Assembly: GCA_004558145.1 (NCBI GenBank)
Contig: SFDQ01000001.1
Location: 558,001 to 622,000, forward strand
Length of the DNA: 64,000 nucleotides
Direction: 5' to 3'
Source: Oscillospiraceae bacterium
GTDB lineage: Bacteria > Bacillota_A > Clostridia > Oscillospirales > Ruminococcaceae
Every line of letters begins with the position of its first letter. The stretch's first letter is position 1. Below, one piece after another: positions 34,222-42,670 of this stretch. The notes beneath the pieces are model-generated. The model had not been told where the DNA came from. It did not search any database and saw only the letters and a program-made list of their open reading frames with translations. The position numbers were made by a program, and so were the translations under genes.

Positions 34222-35967
34222 TTATGGCACCCGCAGGGTCAGCTCCACCGGCCAGGCCCACTTCCAGGTGATGCAGCCCCGCACGCCGGGCGCGAGGCGG
34301 CAGCCCTGTTTCAAAACGTCGGGAGAGACCTGCAGCCCCAGCCCCGCCCAGGCCCCGCTCTCGTCCGGCAGGGCGGCGCAGCTGGTCAGCAGGCCGTTCG
34401 CGGTGGGGTCGGGCAGGCCGTCCATTTCGGCCTCCATCCAAACGCCCGTCAGGGTCAGGTCCTGCCGCAGGGGGGCAGCGTCAAAGGTGATGTAAAAGGC
34501 TTCGGCCTCCGGCTCCTGTTCGGCGGCGGCCAAACGCCCCGGCTGACGGCTCACATGGGCAGTGAGGCTGCCGCCGGGCGCTTGCAGCACAAGGCCGTCC
34601 CCCTCCGGCAAAGGCAGGACGAACCCCTCCGGCAGCGGCGCGCTCACCAGAAGATAGGGCAGCGAGAGGGTGTAGCTGCCCGGGGGCAGGTCGCCGAACT
34701 CCCAGCGGGAATAGAGCGAGGTGCCGTAAGGGTTGAAGCCCGCCGGCGTGCCCTCGTGCACCGTGCCGTCCGCCCCGGTGAGTGTGACCGCGCCGGGGGC
34801 CGGGTCCATGAAGGAGCCCCGGGTCATCCAGGGCTCCACCGAGAAGGTCTCGCCGTTCAGGGGATAAAGTTCCACCGCGAGCCCCTGTTCGCTTCGGGTC
34901 GGGATGGCCAGCACCCCGCCCAGATCGCCCAGGGCGTAGGCGTATCCTTCCGGCGATGTCTCCCCGGCGGCGGCAAGGGTGAAGGGGACCTCCAATCCGC
35001 CGCAGTTCAGCACAGCCTCCGTCGGCTCGCTCCCCAGTTGCGGCGCGGGCAGGCCGGTGAACACCAGCTCCATCACCAGACAGTCTTCGGTGGAGCGGGC
35101 CGCGTCGGTGACGGCCAGGCCGTAGATTTCCTCCCCTTCGCCCCAGCGCAGGGTGAGCTCCCCCAAAAGGTCGGTCTGCCAGAGGATGGTGTACTCGCCG
35201 CCGTCGGGCAGGGTGACCACCCGGTCCGCCGCGTCGGAGCCCTTTTCCAGCCGCACATTCAGCACAAGGCCGTCCTGCCACCAGAGCGCGTCCTCTATCC
35301 GAAGGGAGACCGTCCGGTCCGCCCCTTCGGCGGGGGCGGCCAGCGTGTGGAAGGGCGCGTCGGCCCGGGTGTTCACGCCGTAGCCGGGCAGCACCCCGAA
35401 GTAGCGCAGCAGCAGGTAGCCGCAGGCCGCCAGCAGAGCCGCCAGGGCCAGCACCAGACCGGTGAGCAGCAGTTTGCGCAGCTTGGCAAGGCTGCGCTGC
35501 TGGCGCTTTTTCACCGTTTCATAGGGCTCGTCCAGCGCCCGGGCGATTTGCGCCACCGTGAGCCCCGCGGCCCGCATGCGCAGCAGGCGGGCCTCCTCTC
35601 CGGGCAGGCGGGCCAGGGCGTTTTGCACGTCCATCCGCGCGTCCGGGTCGGGGGCTTCGGCGGCGGGCAGCGCCTCGGGCAGGGGGCCGGCGGCCCGGCG
35701 TGCCCCGGCCCGCGCCCAGTCAATGGCCCGGCGGGCCGCCAGGGTGCTCAGCCAGTTTTTCAGCGAGCCTTTGGCGGGGTCGAACCGGGCGCGCTGAAAA
35801 TAGGCCTGGGCGAACACGTCGTTGACGCACTCCCGCACGTCCTCCTCGTTGGAGAGGCGGCGGGCCGCCGCGGCGCGCACCGCCCCGCCGTACCGCGCCA
35901 TCAGGGCGGCAAGGCCCGCCTCCGGGTCCTGTTCCAGCAATTCCAGCAGCTGCTTGTCCGTGCTCAT
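34222..35967 (-). CDS. Sigma factor fused to a membrane helix and large outer domain
   Basis: 581 aa in one open frame. Residues 1-90 hold sigma region 2 (ALMARYGGAV, EEDVRECVNDVFAQAYFQ, LKNWLSTLAARRAIDW); residues 112-165 sigma region 4 (LPGEEARLLRMRAAGLTVAQIARALDEPYETVKKRQQ). A single membrane helix follows at about 166-190 (LLLTGLVLALAALLAACGYLLL), then about 390 residues of strand-rich sequence with no family I recognise, expected outside the cell. So an ECF-type factor and a sensor-like ectodomain form one polypeptide. It may be a membrane-tethered regulator released by proteolysis. Start at 35967 has GGGGCGG upstream. Confidence 0.78.
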   Translation of the reverse strand: MSTDKQLLELLEQDPEAGLAALMARYGGAVRAAAARRLSNEEDVRECVNDVFAQAYFQRARFDPAKGSLKNWLSTLAARRAIDWARAGARRAAGPLPEALPAAEAPDPDARMDVQNALARLPGEEARLLRMRAAGLTVAQIARALDEPYETVKKRQQRSLAKLRKLLLTGLVLALAALLAACGYLLLRYFGVLPGYGVNTRADAPFHTLAAPAEGADRTVSLRIEDALWWQDGLVLNVRLEKGSDAADRVVTLPDGGEYTILWQTDLLGELTLRWGEGEEIYGLAVTDAARSTEDCLVMELVFTGLPAPQLGSEPTEAVLNCGGLEVPFTLAAAGETSPEGYAYALGDLGGVLAIPTRSEQGLAVELYPLNGETFSVEPWMTRGSFMDPAPGAVTLTGADGTVHEGTPAGFNPYGTSLYSRWEFGDLPPGSYTLSLPYLLVSAPLPEGFVLPLPEGDGLVLQAPGGSLTAHVSRQPGRLAAAEQEPEAEAFYITFDAAPLRQDLTLTGVWMEAEMDGLPDPTANGLLTSCAALPDESGAWAGLGLQVSPDVLKQGCRLAPGVRGCITWKWAWPVELTLRVP

Positions 35968-36003
35968 CCTGTCACCGCCCCGTTTTGTCCCGTTTATGAG
36001 AGA

Positions 36004-36009
36004 ATTATA
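36004..36009 (-). promoter_or_regulatory. Extended -10 of the sigma fusion gene
   Basis: Minus-strand TGC-TATAAT about 37 nt before the ATG at 35967. It is back to back with the recG promoter. Confidence 0.55.
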
Positions 36010-36076
36010 GCATATGCCGCCGGGCCGGGACAGACGGGGCAAATTTTTTCGACCCCCGGCGGGCGGGGATTTATGC

Positions 36077-36082
36077 TATAAT
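36077..36082 (+). promoter_or_regulatory. Extended -10 of recG
   Basis: TGC-TATAAT about 33 nt before the recG ATG. Confidence 0.55.
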
Positions 36083-36114
36083 GAAACAAACGAACGGGAA
36101 AGGGGGCCGGCGCC

Positions 36115-38157
36115 ATGCGGGCGGACACACCAGTGCAGTACCTGAAGGGCGTGGGCCCCAAGACCGCCGAGAAGTTCGCGAAGCTGGGGGTAGCCACGGT
36201 GGAGGACCTGCTGGGGCTTTATCCCCGGCGGTATGTGGACTATTCCGCCCCCGCCCCGGTGGCCGCCGCCCCCTTCGACACGGACACGGTGGTGAAGGCG
36301 GCGGTGTATTCCAAGCGGGGCGCGGTGCGCCTGCCCGGCGGGCGCACCATGGTGCAGGTGCTGGCGGGGGACGACAGCGCCGCGCTGACCCTGACCTGGT
36401 TCAACACCCACTTCGCGGCGGACAGCCTGCGGGTGGGGGAGGAATACTTTTTCGAGGGCCGGGTGCGGGGCACCCTGACGCGGCGGGAGATGGCGAACCC
36501 CACGGTGCGCACCCCCGCCCAGGTGGAAAAAACGCCGCTGGCGGCGGTGTATCCCCAGACGGAGGGCCTGGGCAGCGGGCAAATTGCCCGGTGCGTGGCC
36601 CGGGCGCTGGAAGAGGCGGACCCGCTGGAGGAGTTCCTGCCGCCGGACTTTCTGACCCGGTTCAAGCTGCCGGGGCGCTGGCAGGCCATCCGGGACATCC
36701 ACCGCCCCGCCTCCATGGCCGCCGCCCAGGCGGCCCGGCGGCGGCTGGTGTTCGACGAACTGTTCACCCTGCAATTGGGCCTGGGGCTTCTGCGCAGCCG
36801 GGGCGCGGCGAAGGCCAGCGCGGTGATGAAGCCCGCCGACCTCGCCCCCTTCTGGGCCAGCCTGCCCTTTGCCCCCACCGGGGCCCAGCGGCGGGCGGCG
36901 GGGGAGATCTGCGGCGACATGACAAAGACCGCCCCCATGAACCGGCTTTTGCAGGGGGACGTGGGCAGCGGCAAGACGCTGGTGGCGGCGGCGGCGGTGT
37001 ACACCGCCTACAAAAACGGCTGGCAGAGCGCCCTGATGGCCCCCACCGAAATTCTGGCCGCCCAGCACGCCGACACCCTGGACCGGCTGCTCGGCCCCTT
37101 CGGGGTGCGGGTGGCGCTGCTCACCGGCGGCATGAAGGCGGCGGCAAGGCGTACGGCGCTGGCGGCCATCGCCGCCGGGGAGGCCGACCTGGTGGTGGGC
37201 ACCCACGCGGTCATCGGCGAGGGAGTGCAGTTCAAGGCGCTGGGCCTTGCGGTGGTGGACGAACAGCACCGCTTCGGCGTGCGCCAGCGGGGCCTGCTGG
37301 CGGGCAAGGCCGCCCAGCCCCACGTGCTGGTGATGAGCGCCACCCCCATCCCCCGCACCCTGGCGCTGCTGGTCTACGGCGATCTGGACATCTCGGTGCT
37401 GGACGAGCTGCCCCCCGGGCGCAAGGCCGTGAAGACCTACGCCGTGGGCGGCGAAAAGCGCAGGGCCATGTACGGCTTTTTGGAAAAGCAAATTGCCGCC
37501 GGGCGGCAGGTGTACATCGTCTGCCCGCTGGTGGAGGAGAGCGACGCGGAAAACGCCGGGGACCTGGCGGCGGTGACCACCTATTACACCGACGTGGCCA
37601 AGGCCCTGCTGCCGGGCCGGCGGGTGGGGCTGATGCACGGGCGGCTGAAAGCGAAGGAAAAGGCCGCCGTGATGGATGACTTCAAGGCCGGCAGGCTGGA
37701 CGCCCTTGTCTCCACCACCGTCATCGAGGTGGGGGTGGACGTGCCCAATGCCACCGTGATGGTGATTGAAAACGCCGAGCGCTACGGCCTGTCGGCCCTG
37801 CACCAGCTGCGGGGCCGGGTGGGCCGGGGGGCGGCGGAGAGCTTCTGCATCCTGGTGAGCGACCACGGCAGCGAGGCCGTGCGGGACCGGCTGCGCTTTC
37901 TCTGCTCCACCCAGGACGGCTTTGCCATCGCCAAATACGACCTGGAGCACCGGGGCCCCGGCGACTTTTTCGGGGACCGGCAGCACGGCCTGCCCACCTT
38001 GCAGCTGGCCAGCCTGACCACCGACACCCGCACCCTGGCGGCGGCCCACGCCAGCGCCGCCGAACTGCTGGAGGCGGACCCCGCCCTCACCGCCCCGGAG
38101 CACCGGGCGCTGGCAGGGCAGGTGCAGCGCCTTTTCGGGCGCACCACCTTCAACTGA
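36115..38157 (+). CDS. recG: ATP-dependent DNA helicase RecG
   Basis: 680 aa, normal length. An N-terminal wedge/OB domain (about residues 1-230) is followed by helicase lobes: Walker A GDVGSGKTLVAAAA, a DEQH form of the DEAH box (VVDEQHRFGVRQR), motif III MSATPIPRTLAL, and motif VI region QLRGRVGRG. RecG remodels stalled replication forks and branch-migrates Holliday junctions. AAAGGGGG precedes the ATG. It is monocistronic. Confidence 0.96.
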   Translation: MRADTPVQYLKGVGPKTAEKFAKLGVATVEDLLGLYPRRYVDYSAPAPVAAAPFDTDTVVKAAVYSKRGAVRLPGGRTMVQVLAGDDSAALTLTWFNTHFAADSLRVGEEYFFEGRVRGTLTRREMANPTVRTPAQVEKTPLAAVYPQTEGLGSGQIARCVARALEEADPLEEFLPPDFLTRFKLPGRWQAIRDIHRPASMAAAQAARRRLVFDELFTLQLGLGLLRSRGAAKASAVMKPADLAPFWASLPFAPTGAQRRAAGEICGDMTKTAPMNRLLQGDVGSGKTLVAAAAVYTAYKNGWQSALMAPTEILAAQHADTLDRLLGPFGVRVALLTGGMKAAARRTALAAIAAGEADLVVGTHAVIGEGVQFKALGLAVVDEQHRFGVRQRGLLAGKAAQPHVLVMSATPIPRTLALLVYGDLDISVLDELPPGRKAVKTYAVGGEKRRAMYGFLEKQIAAGRQVYIVCPLVEESDAENAGDLAAVTTYYTDVAKALLPGRRVGLMHGRLKAKEKAAVMDDFKAGRLDALVSTTVIEVGVDVPNATVMVIENAERYGLSALHQLRGRVGRGAAESFCILVSDHGSEAVRDRLRFLCSTQDGFAIAKYDLEHRGPGDFFGDRQHGLPTLQLASLTTDTRTLAAAHASAAELLEADPALTAPEHRALAGQVQRLFGRTTFN

Positions 38158-38182
38158 GCAGTCTTGTTTTCCACAAAGAAAG

Positions 38183-38220
38183 ACCCGGACGGGGGAAAAC
38201 TCCCCGCCCGGGCCTTTTTA
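38183..38220. terminator. Terminator between recG and the lipoprotein gene
   Basis: A near-perfect GC stem (CCCGGACGGGG with CCCCGCCCGGG) followed by CCTTTTT on the plus strand and by CTTTCTTT on the minus strand, so it probably ends both converging units. Confidence 0.8.
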
Positions 38221-39396
38221 ATTTTTATAGTTGGCGCGGTCTGCCCAGAAGTCCTCCTTCGGCAGCAGGGCGAAGGTATAGCGCATCTCGTCCACAACGC
38301 CCTCGTCCTCCGGCAGCTCCACCTGCTGCACGCTGTATTCCTTCGCCACAAGATAGGCCCCCTCCGCCTCGGCCAGGACCTCCAGCGGGAAGTCGCCAAG
38401 CTCGCCGGTGGTGGCGAGGGTCTGCTTCACGGTGTGCCCTTGCGGGTCGATGAGGTAGTTGTCAAATTCGCCGTCCTCCTCGCCCCGCACCAGAAAGCCC
38501 CCGTCGCCGGCGGCCGTCAGCTGGGCCTGGGCCAGACTGCGGCCCTGGTTCAGATCGGTGGCGAGGGTGGTCTCTTCGCCGCCCGCCAGCGGCAGGCGCA
38601 GGATGCTGCCCGTCCCGTTTTCCAGCAGATAGAGCGCGTCCCCGGCGCAGACGGCGCTCACCGGCCGCTCCCGGCGCGCCAGCTCCCGCCAGCCGCCGTC
38701 GTCCACGTTCCACAGGCCCCAGCCCGCCTGGGTGCCCTCGCCGAAGCGCAGCACCAATTCCCGCCCGAAGGCCCCTTCCACAGCGGTGTCCAGCGGGGGC
38801 AGGCCCGTCTGCTCTTTCTGTTCGCCGGTAGCGGGGTCAAGGCTGACCAGCCGCCGCCGGGCCTCGCCCTCTTCATAGGCGGACACCAGAAGATACAGCC
38901 GCTCACCGTCCCAGGCGGGGGCGCTGTCGATAAAATCGGACGCGCCGAAGCGGGCCAGCTCCTGTCGATGGGAGCCGTCCCGCTCGCAGCTGATGACCCG
39001 GGCCGTGCCCGCTTGTTCCTTCGCCTCGCCGCCGTAGACCACGAACAGCCGGTCCCGGGCGGCGTACACCCGGATGTCGCAGCCGTCCCACGCAAGGCGG
39101 GCGGTGCAGCCCTCGCCGGTGTGGTCGCAGCCGGCGCTGCACACGGCGGAGTCCTCCAGGGTGGCGTAGTCCACAAAATGCAGCACGAAGTCGCCGCCGT
39201 TTTGCCGGGCAAGGTAGTAATAGCCGCTGGCGGCGTCCCACTGGGTCAGCACGGTCAGCGCCTCTTCGGGCGCGGCGGCGCAGGACTCGGGCTCGGAGGC
39301 GGCGGAGGCGGCGGTGACCAGCGGGCTGTTCTGCCTTGTGCAGGCGGCCAGCAGCACGCCGCTCAGGAAAAGGCATATCCACAAAGACGGTTTCAT
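38218..39396 (-). CDS. Lipoprotein with CDHxxxxC motif, propeller-like
   Basis: 392 aa. Signal LSGVLLAACTRQ places the lipid Cys at about residue 19. A CSAGCDHTGEGCTARL motif near residue 90 is shared with a family of clostridial lipoproteins of unknown role. The rest is repeating strands (GERLYLLVS, GDALYLLENG, LRLPLAGGEE), suggesting a beta-propeller. It lies 27 nt downstream of the C39 peptidase gene with GAAAGGAAGGG before its ATG and is last in that unit. Function unknown. Confidence 0.72.
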   Translation of the reverse strand: MKPSLWICLFLSGVLLAACTRQNSPLVTAASAASEPESCAAAPEEALTVLTQWDAASGYYYLARQNGGDFVLHFVDYATLEDSAVCSAGCDHTGEGCTARLAWDGCDIRVYAARDRLFVVYGGEAKEQAGTARVISCERDGSHRQELARFGASDFIDSAPAWDGERLYLLVSAYEEGEARRRLVSLDPATGEQKEQTGLPPLDTAVEGAFGRELVLRFGEGTQAGWGLWNVDDGGWRELARRERPVSAVCAGDALYLLENGTGSILRLPLAGGEETTLATDLNQGRSLAQAQLTAAGDGGFLVRGEEDGEFDNYLIDPQGHTVKQTLATTGELGDFPLEVLAEAEGAYLVAKEYSVQQVELPEDEGVVDEMRYTFALLPKEDFWADRANYKN

Positions 39397-39423
39397 CTCA
39401 GGTCCCTTCCTTTCTCCGTTCGG

Positions 39424-40371
39424 TCAGCCCACGGCCAGCGCGCGGCTGCCCATGGCGGTGTAGATGCGCTCGAAGGTGTCCTTGTCCACCCGGGTGCTGC
39501 CGGAGAGCGGGTCCGCCAGCAGGCAGTCGCCCCCTTCCACCCCGGCCAGCACCAGACAGTGGAGGTTTGCGTAAGGGGTGTACTGCTCGCCGGAAGGCAG
39601 CGTCCAGGTGAAGCTTTCGTTCATGCGGGGGTCCTGGTAGTCCTGGGTGAACCACACCGCCACCGGCTGGCCCTTGGCCAGCCGCTTTTCCAGTTCGGCA
39701 AAGCCGGCTCCGGTGAGGTCCTTCGCCCGCAGGGAGCTGCCGATGGCTTCAAGATAGCCGTTGGCTCCCTCCACCACCGGGCCGGCAAAGCAGTACCAGC
39801 CGCCGGAGGCGCTGGTGGGGTCGCCCGCGTAGGCTTCGTCGGGGTCGGGGCCGAAGCGGTCCGGCCCGGAATAGCTGAACTCCTGGCGGGGGATCCACTC
39901 CATGGCCAGCTCCACCGCGTCCGCCTCCACCCCGGCGTAGTGCAGCAGGGTGGCCAGACTGGCCGCCTCACAGCCGTTGGGCAGGGCGGGGTTTTGCAGC
40001 ACCGGCTCCACCTCCAGCACGCCGGCAGCCTCGGGCGCGTCCACGCCCCAGCCGGCGGCGATGGAAAAGAGGGCCTCGGCCCGGTGCACGCCCTCCGCCA
40101 GCGCGCCCTTGGTCTCGCTGAGCACCCGCAGCAGCGCCCAGCCGCAGAGGGCCAGCACCGCCAGCCGCAGCAGCACCCCGGCAAGGCGGCGCTTGCGCCG
40201 CCGGCGGCGAGGCGCGGGCGCGGGGGCCCGGTAGACCTGACGCTGGCGCTCCGGGGGGCGGCGGATGGGCGCGGCCTCCTCCACCGGGCTCCAGGCGGGC
40301 AGGGGGATGGCCTGTTCCCACTCCCCGGCAGGCCGCAGTGCGGCGGCGGTGCGGATGACGCGCGTGCTCAT
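39424..40371 (-). CDS. Membrane-anchored C39-family (YvpB-like) cysteine peptidase
   Basis: 315 aa. Residues 1-60 are basic and Pro-rich (RRRRRKRR), then a membrane helix at about 62-82, then an outer C39-type domain: LPNGCEAASLATLLHYAG contains the catalytic Cys, NLHCLVLAGV the His, and LADPLSGSTRV the Asp. The family is related to bacteriocin-leader peptidases, but secreted forms have no proven substrate. The ATG at 40371 has AGAGGGGG upstream. It has its own promoter with the element shared with the two-component operon. Confidence 0.82.
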   Translation of the reverse strand: MSTRVIRTAAALRPAGEWEQAIPLPAWSPVEEAAPIRRPPERQRQVYRAPAPAPRRRRRKRRLAGVLLRLAVLALCGWALLRVLSETKGALAEGVHRAEALFSIAAGWGVDAPEAAGVLEVEPVLQNPALPNGCEAASLATLLHYAGVEADAVELAMEWIPRQEFSYSGPDRFGPDPDEAYAGDPTSASGGWYCFAGPVVEGANGYLEAIGSSLRAKDLTGAGFAELEKRLAKGQPVAVWFTQDYQDPRMNESFTWTLPSGEQYTPYANLHCLVLAGVEGGDCLLADPLSGSTRVDKDTFERIYTAMGSRALAVG

Positions 40372-40426
40372 AAAATGACCCCCTCTGATGCGATAGTCTC
40401 TCGCGGCGGTCATCCGCCGCAAGAAA

Positions 40427-40481
40427 AGTATCGCGCCAAAGGGGGCGCAAAGTCCGCAAAAAGCGGTATCGAAACTGTAAA
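40427..40481 (-). promoter_or_regulatory. Promoter of the C39 peptidase gene with the shared regulator box
   Basis: Minus strand: TTTACAGTTTCGATAC (40481-40466), 33 nt, then GATACT (40432-40427) as a -10, about 55 nt before the ATG. The box and the 33-nt distance recur upstream of the response regulator gene. Within the box, TTTACA and GATACC are spaced 11 nt start to start, as expected for an OmpR/PhoB-type dimer. The -35 region is poor, fitting an activated promoter. Confidence 0.7.
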
Positions 40482-40521
40482 CATCCCGCAGAAAAACTGC
40501 AAAAAATGCAAGGGCGGCCCC

Positions 40522-41568
40522 TCACTGCTGCAAAGCGTAGCCGGAAAAGCAGTCCAGCACCGGGTCGTAGTAAAGGGCCAGGTTGCCGCCGTACCAGCCG
40601 AAGAGCACCATCACCTGCTTTTCCAGCGGCACGATCTGCACGTCCAGGGAGACGTCGGCCAGCACCCGGGCCATCTCCGCTTCGCCGGGCATGGGGTCGG
40701 CATAAAGGGGCTGGTGGTTGTAAAGGCAGCCCCAGCTTTCCCCCGGTTCCTGCCAGCCGTCGGCGTTGTAAAGCACAAGGCTGTTGTACTGGGCGGCGCG
40801 CACCATGCCCTGCATGGTGCTCAGCATGCCGGCCAGCTGGTCGCGGCCCGCGCCCTGCCAGTATTCCTCCAGCGGCTCCAGGGGGAAGGAGACGTTCTCC
40901 AGCGCCCAGGGGTAGGGGGTGAGCATGCTGTTCAGCCGCTGATAGAGCTGGAGGCGCTGGTCGTCGTTGGAGAGGTTGAACAGATAGAGCAGCTCTTCCC
41001 GGCAGCGCTGCACCGCCGTCTCCTGCCAGTCTTCGGGCAGGTTTTGGTAGCCGTCGGCGGCATAGACGAGGCAGCTCACCGCAAAGCCGCTGGAGCGGTA
41101 GCCCACGGCGAACTCCGCCGTCAGCTCCTGCTGCACCGCGTTGGGGGTGGCAAGGCCGGAGATCTGGGGCGGGGTGTCGGTGAAGCGGATGCCCCGCACA
41201 TAGAGGCAGTCTCCGTCCTCGGGCAGGGCCATGTAGACCTGGCCGCTGCTGGCGTTCTCCCCCTGGCCCATGCCCCAGCCGAAGAGGTCCAGCCAGGGGG
41301 CGGCCAGCTCACCGGAGGCCTCCAGCCAGGGGTAAATGCCGTTTTCCGTGTCGGAGGCCTCCTCCCAGAGCTGCCAGGGCCAGAACTGCACGTCGGCGCT
41401 CTCGGCCCCCAGGGCGCTGTATACCGGCAGGGCGGCGCGGCTGTCCACCTGACGGCCGGGCGGGGAGAGGCCCGCCGCGCCCACAAGCGCCATGCCCGCC
41501 GCCAGCACTCCAGCGCAGCCGGCCAGAAAGACCAGGGTGTCGCGCCGGGGCGCGCAACGCTTTTTCAT
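40522..41568 (-). CDS. Tandem paralogue 1: membrane-anchored protein of unknown function
   Basis: 348 aa. N-terminal signal anchor (about residues 10-33), then SRAALPVYSALGAESADVQFWPW at about 43-65 and a C-terminal block (about 310-348) ending YYDPVLDCFSGYALQQ. It is clearly homologous to the next gene upstream over the full length (AVQRCREE, NLSND, ADPMPGE, QIVP) and more distantly to the third. No known domain recognised. AAGGAGG precedes the ATG. Last gene of the two-component operon before the peptidase promoter. Confidence 0.75.
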   Translation of the reverse strand: MKKRCAPRRDTLVFLAGCAGVLAAGMALVGAAGLSPPGRQVDSRAALPVYSALGAESADVQFWPWQLWEEASDTENGIYPWLEASGELAAPWLDLFGWGMGQGENASSGQVYMALPEDGDCLYVRGIRFTDTPPQISGLATPNAVQQELTAEFAVGYRSSGFAVSCLVYAADGYQNLPEDWQETAVQRCREELLYLFNLSNDDQRLQLYQRLNSMLTPYPWALENVSFPLEPLEEYWQGAGRDQLAGMLSTMQGMVRAAQYNSLVLYNADGWQEPGESWGCLYNHQPLYADPMPGEAEMARVLADVSLDVQIVPLEKQVMVLFGWYGGNLALYYDPVLDCFSGYALQQ

Positions 41569-41620
41569 GGGCACCGGGCCTCCTTTCCAGAATGATTCCG
41601 GCCGATTGCCGGGAAGGGGT

Positions 41621-42643
41621 TCAACGCTGCAGGGAAAAGCCGGAGAAGCAGTCCAGCACCGGGTCATAGTAGGCGGCCACGTCGCCCTTTTCCCAGCTGA
41701 ACAGCACCATGGCCTGCCGCTCCATGGGCACGATCTGTATCTCCAGTTCCAGGTTGTTCATCAGCAGGGCCAGCTCCTCTTCGCCGGGCATGGGGTCGGC
41801 GGCAAGGGTCTGGTGGGGCAGAAGGCCGCCGGACACATCCTCCAAAGGCCGGCCGCCGCCCTGGTGGAAAAGCTGCAGGGCCTTGCGCTGGTTGGCCCGC
41901 AGGTCCCCCGCCATGCTGCGCAGCATCGTCTGCACATCCCGCGCGCCCTCCTCCTGCCAGAGGACATCCAGCTCCGGGTCGTTGAAGGTCTTGTATTCCA
42001 GCCCTTCCTCGCTGCAAAGGAACATGCCGTTCAGCAGCTCATAAAGGCCGGCGCGCGATTCGTCGTTGGAGAGGTTGAGCAGGTACATCACTTCCTCGCG
42101 GCAGCGCTGCACCGCCGCAGCCTGCCAGTCGTCGGGCAGGTCCCGATAGCCGTCGTCGGCAAACACACGGCAGGTCACCGCAAAGCCGCTGTCCCGCCGG
42201 CCCGCCGACACCTCGGCCACCAGCGCCCGGTCCGGGCCGTCGGTGCCGGGCATCGGGGCGGCAAAGCGCACGTTGCGGGCAAAAAAGCACCGGCCCTGCG
42301 GCACGTCCGCGTGCCATTCGGAGCCGGGCAGCGGGCCCGCTCCGCCGTTCCACCCGGCGAAGTCCAGCCATGCGCCGGCGGGCCAGTCCACGTCGAAGCC
42401 CTCCTGCAGGCGGGCGGCCTCGGTGAGGGAGTACTCCTCCCAGGCGGCCTCCGGCCAGAAGAGCACGTCGGCGCTCTCGGCCCCCAGGGCGCCCCGCACC
42501 GGCAGGGCGGCCCGGGCGGTCACCTCACGCCCCGGGGCAAAGCGGCCCGCGGCGGCCACGGCGGCCATGCCCGCCGACAGCACCCCGGCGCAGGCGGCCA
42601 CAAAGACAAGCAGGGCGCGGCGGGAGGGGGAAGGCTGTTTCAT
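41621..42643 (-). CDS. Tandem paralogue 2: membrane-anchored protein of unknown function
   Basis: 340 aa. Signal anchor at about residues 9-31, then TARAALPVRGALGAESADVLFWP, central AAAVQRCREEVMYLLNLSND, and the end YYDPVLDCFSGFSLQR. About half of positions match paralogue 1 in the conserved blocks. AAAAGGAGG lies just upstream of the ATG at 42643; a longer frame from a TTG would start over that site. Function unknown. Confidence 0.75.
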   Translation of the reverse strand: MKQPSPSRRALLVFVAACAGVLSAGMAAVAAAGRFAPGREVTARAALPVRGALGAESADVLFWPEAAWEEYSLTEAARLQEGFDVDWPAGAWLDFAGWNGGAGPLPGSEWHADVPQGRCFFARNVRFAAPMPGTDGPDRALVAEVSAGRRDSGFAVTCRVFADDGYRDLPDDWQAAAVQRCREEVMYLLNLSNDESRAGLYELLNGMFLCSEEGLEYKTFNDPELDVLWQEEGARDVQTMLRSMAGDLRANQRKALQLFHQGGGRPLEDVSGGLLPHQTLAADPMPGEEELALLMNNLELEIQIVPMERQAMVLFSWEKGDVAAYYDPVLDCFSGFSLQR

Positions 42644-42670
42644 GGCGCGGCCTCCTTTTTTCAAGCGCGG

